DNA of 64,000 bases from assembly GCA_027315345.1 (NCBI GenBank), contig DAHUYE010000049.1:1-64000 (forward strand), in the 5' to 3' direction. This document shows positions 62,637-64,000 of this stretch, piece after piece. The notes below the pieces were generated by a model. It saw only the letters and a list, made by a program, of their open reading frames with translations, made no database searches and had not been told where the DNA came from. The DNA comes from Actinomycetota bacterium (GTDB taxonomy: Bacteria > Actinomycetota > Acidimicrobiia > Acidimicrobiales > JAJPHE01). Numbering within the stretch: the first letter of the stretch is position 1; the number at the start of each line of letters is the position of its first letter. The translations under genes and the position numbers were made by a program.

Positions 62637-64000
62637 GTGGCCATCGGGGTGAGCGACGGCAAAGGGCCGGTCCCCACCGGGGCAGGACTTCCCGGTGTTC
62701 TGTTGGCGCTGGCCCCCTCCGGTTCGGGCGGTGGCGCCGAGAAGGTCCTGGCCCGGGCCTTGACCGAGGCAGCCCGGCGGGGCTGGTCGGTACGCTGCCT
62801 GTGCCCCTTGGGGCCGCTGTCCGAGGGCCTAGCCCGGGACGGCATAGCGGTCACGGCCATCCCCGAGCTCCGCTTACCGGGTGGGTACAGGCCCCTCGCC
62901 TACCCCCGCCTCGTCGGCCGGTGGCTGACCGCGTCGGTCCGTCTTCGCCGGCTGCGCAAGGACGCCGACGTGGTGCTCGTCAACGGGATCATGGGTCTGC
63001 CTGCGGTGAAGCTGGCGAGGGGGTGCTGGGGCGGCCGCCCGGCAGTAGTGCTGTGGGTCCACGAGGTACTCAGCCGTCCTGACCGGATCCGCCTCACCCG
63101 CATGTTCCGCAAAGTGCCCACCACGACTGTGACGGTCTCCCGGGCTGCGGCCCAGGGCCTCGCCGCCGCCGAGGTGGACGCCAGGGTGATCCCGAACGGC
63201 ACCCCGTGGCCCGTCCCCCCGGCGCCACAACCCGATGCCAGTTCCCGGGAACCGGGGACGTCCAGTGCCCCGCTCGTGATCGGCTGTGCCGCCGCACTGA
63301 CACCGGGCAAGGGCCATGAGGTCTTGCTCGAGGCCCTGGCCACTCTGGAGCGGACCGACGTGGTCTTGGAGCTGGCCGGAGCCCCGCTGACCAAGGACGC
63401 CGAATTCGCCGCCCGGATAGCGACCCGGGCCGGGCAAGGGGACCTGGCCGGGCGAGTACGTCTACTCGGCCAGGTCGAAGACGTCTTGTCGGTCATGCGG
63501 CATTGGACCGTGGCTGTTCTGCCCAGCAGCGAGCCCGAGGCCAGCCCCCTGGCCGTGCTAGAAGCCATGAGCATCGGCGTGCCCGTGGTGGCCACCGACA
63601 TCGGGGGCACGCCCGAGGTGCTGGGCCACGCCGGGCTGCTGGTCCCAGCCGGTGACCCCGGTGCCCTGGCCGGAGCTTTGGACCTGCTCCTGGGTGATCC
63701 GGCCCTGCGTCGACGCTGCGCCGATGCCGGTCGGGACGCCATCGGCCGCCGCCACCGCGCCGACCACGCCATCGATCAGGTGCTAGCGCTGGTAGGCGAG
63801 ACCATCCGTCCTCGGTCCGGGAGCAGGGTGGTCGTAGTAGTGCCGGACTTCGATCCGACGCTCGGAGGCACGAGCCGCCAAGCCCGCCAGCAGGCCGCCG
63901 ACCTGCGACGGCGGGGGGTGGACACCCTCGTCCTCACTCGGCGCCGCCGATCAGAATGGCCTGACCGGGAGGTCCTTGCGGGCGTACCCGTCCGCCGGCT
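62637..64000 (+). CDS. Tandem glycosyltransferase, partial (runs off the window)
   Basis: At least 455 residues, open at the right end. GTG 62637 (GGAG nine bases upstream) or 62649. Unit 1 is a GT4 enzyme: SGSGGGAEKVLARAL (N-domain), VSRAAAQGLAA, PGKGHEVLLEAL and PEASPLAVLEAMSIGVPVVATDIGGTPEV. After about residue 390 a second GT4 N-domain begins (RVVVVVPDFDPTLGGTSRQARQQ), so the gene encodes two fused glycosyltransferases. It would extend the same polysaccharide. Confidence 0.85.
   Translation, partial: MAIGVSDGKGPVPTGAGLPGVLLALAPSGSGGGAEKVLARALTEAARRGWSVRCLCPLGPLSEGLARDGIAVTAIPELRLPGGYRPLAYPRLVGRWLTASVRLRRLRKDADVVLVNGIMGLPAVKLARGCWGGRPAVVLWVHEVLSRPDRIRLTRMFRKVPTTTVTVSRAAAQGLAAAEVDARVIPNGTPWPVPPAPQPDASSREPGTSSAPLVIGCAAALTPGKGHEVLLEALATLERTDVVLELAGAPLTKDAEFAARIATRAGQGDLAGRVRLLGQVEDVLSVMRHWTVAVLPSSEPEASPLAVLEAMSIGVPVVATDIGGTPEVLGHAGLLVPAGDPGALAGALDLLLGDPALRRRCADAGRDAIGRRHRADHAIDQVLALVGETIRPRSGSRVVVVVPDFDPTLGGTSRQARQQAADLRRRGVDTLVLTRRRRSEWPDREVLAGVPVRR

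Noticed and set aside
1..64000. CRISPR arrays, rRNA and complete mobile elements
   Set aside because: No regularly spaced direct repeats of CRISPR size, no rRNA-like stretch and no transposase or integrase were found.

Overview
This is a GC-rich chromosomal window. It most resembles an uncultured high-GC actinobacterium, probably of the Acidimicrobiia type. The grounds are frequent GTG and TTG starts with clear AGGAGG-type ribosome sites, a GWWMASDGKWYPP-type N-terminus, LPFTG and CAP-domain surface proteins, CWB2 repeats, an MpaB-family oxygenase and fused LivH-LivM permeases. The placement is inference; there is no rRNA or tRNA gene to anchor it.

Left end (1-7.3 kb): four 23-bp direct repeats, then a scar where a hydroxyacyl-CoA dehydrogenase fragment meets a Fur-type N-terminus. 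Next come a DUF1800/Tat-DUF1501 export pair, an ArsR regulator with an SRPBCC-VOC fusion and a frameshifted VOC gene, and a secreted beta-propeller protein.

Redox block (7.3-18.1 kb): a minus-strand operon (ferritin-like diiron protein, SCP2-like protein, zinc ribbon, ferredoxin) faces a frameshifted plus-strand gene across a region holding two DosR-like palindromes. An Rrf2-type Fe-S regulator with an extra C-terminal domain is divergent from a NapH-like membrane ferredoxin and a GltD-like flavoprotein. A large MFS transporter with another DosR-like palindrome upstream and a nitronate monooxygenase follow. The block looks like an oxygen- or NO-responsive electron-transfer module.

Transport and acyl-CoA block (18.1-36 kb): an 11-gene minus-strand array encodes two complete branched-chain-type ABC importers. 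Two non-transporter genes (a secreted anchored protein and a membrane protein with an Ada-like metal motif) are translationally coupled inside it. It is flanked by an acyl-CoA dehydrogenase and a double-length CaiB/BaiF CoA-transferase, suggesting uptake and CoA-dependent breakdown of an unidentified carboxylate.

Middle (36-47.5 kb): ApbE, a MarR/DHA2-efflux divergon, an ABC-2 exporter, RDD and CPBP membrane proteins, an alpha/beta hydrolase, a beta-lactamase-like N-terminal remnant, PH-like and low-complexity envelope proteins, a CAP protein and a group 2 sigma factor.

Right end (47.5-64 kb): a cell-surface and polysaccharide region. It has a second CAP protein, a phosphoesterase-CWB2 gene split by an in-frame TAA, an intact phosphoesterase paralogue, a PIG-L deacetylase, a coiled-coil DivIVA-like protein, DUF4012, an LPFTG wall protein, a polyprenyl glycosylphosphotransferase, glycosyltransferases and a clan-A glycosidase. 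The last gene runs off the window. Several reading-frame lesions across the window point either to sequencing errors in GC-rich DNA or to real gene decay; reads would decide.
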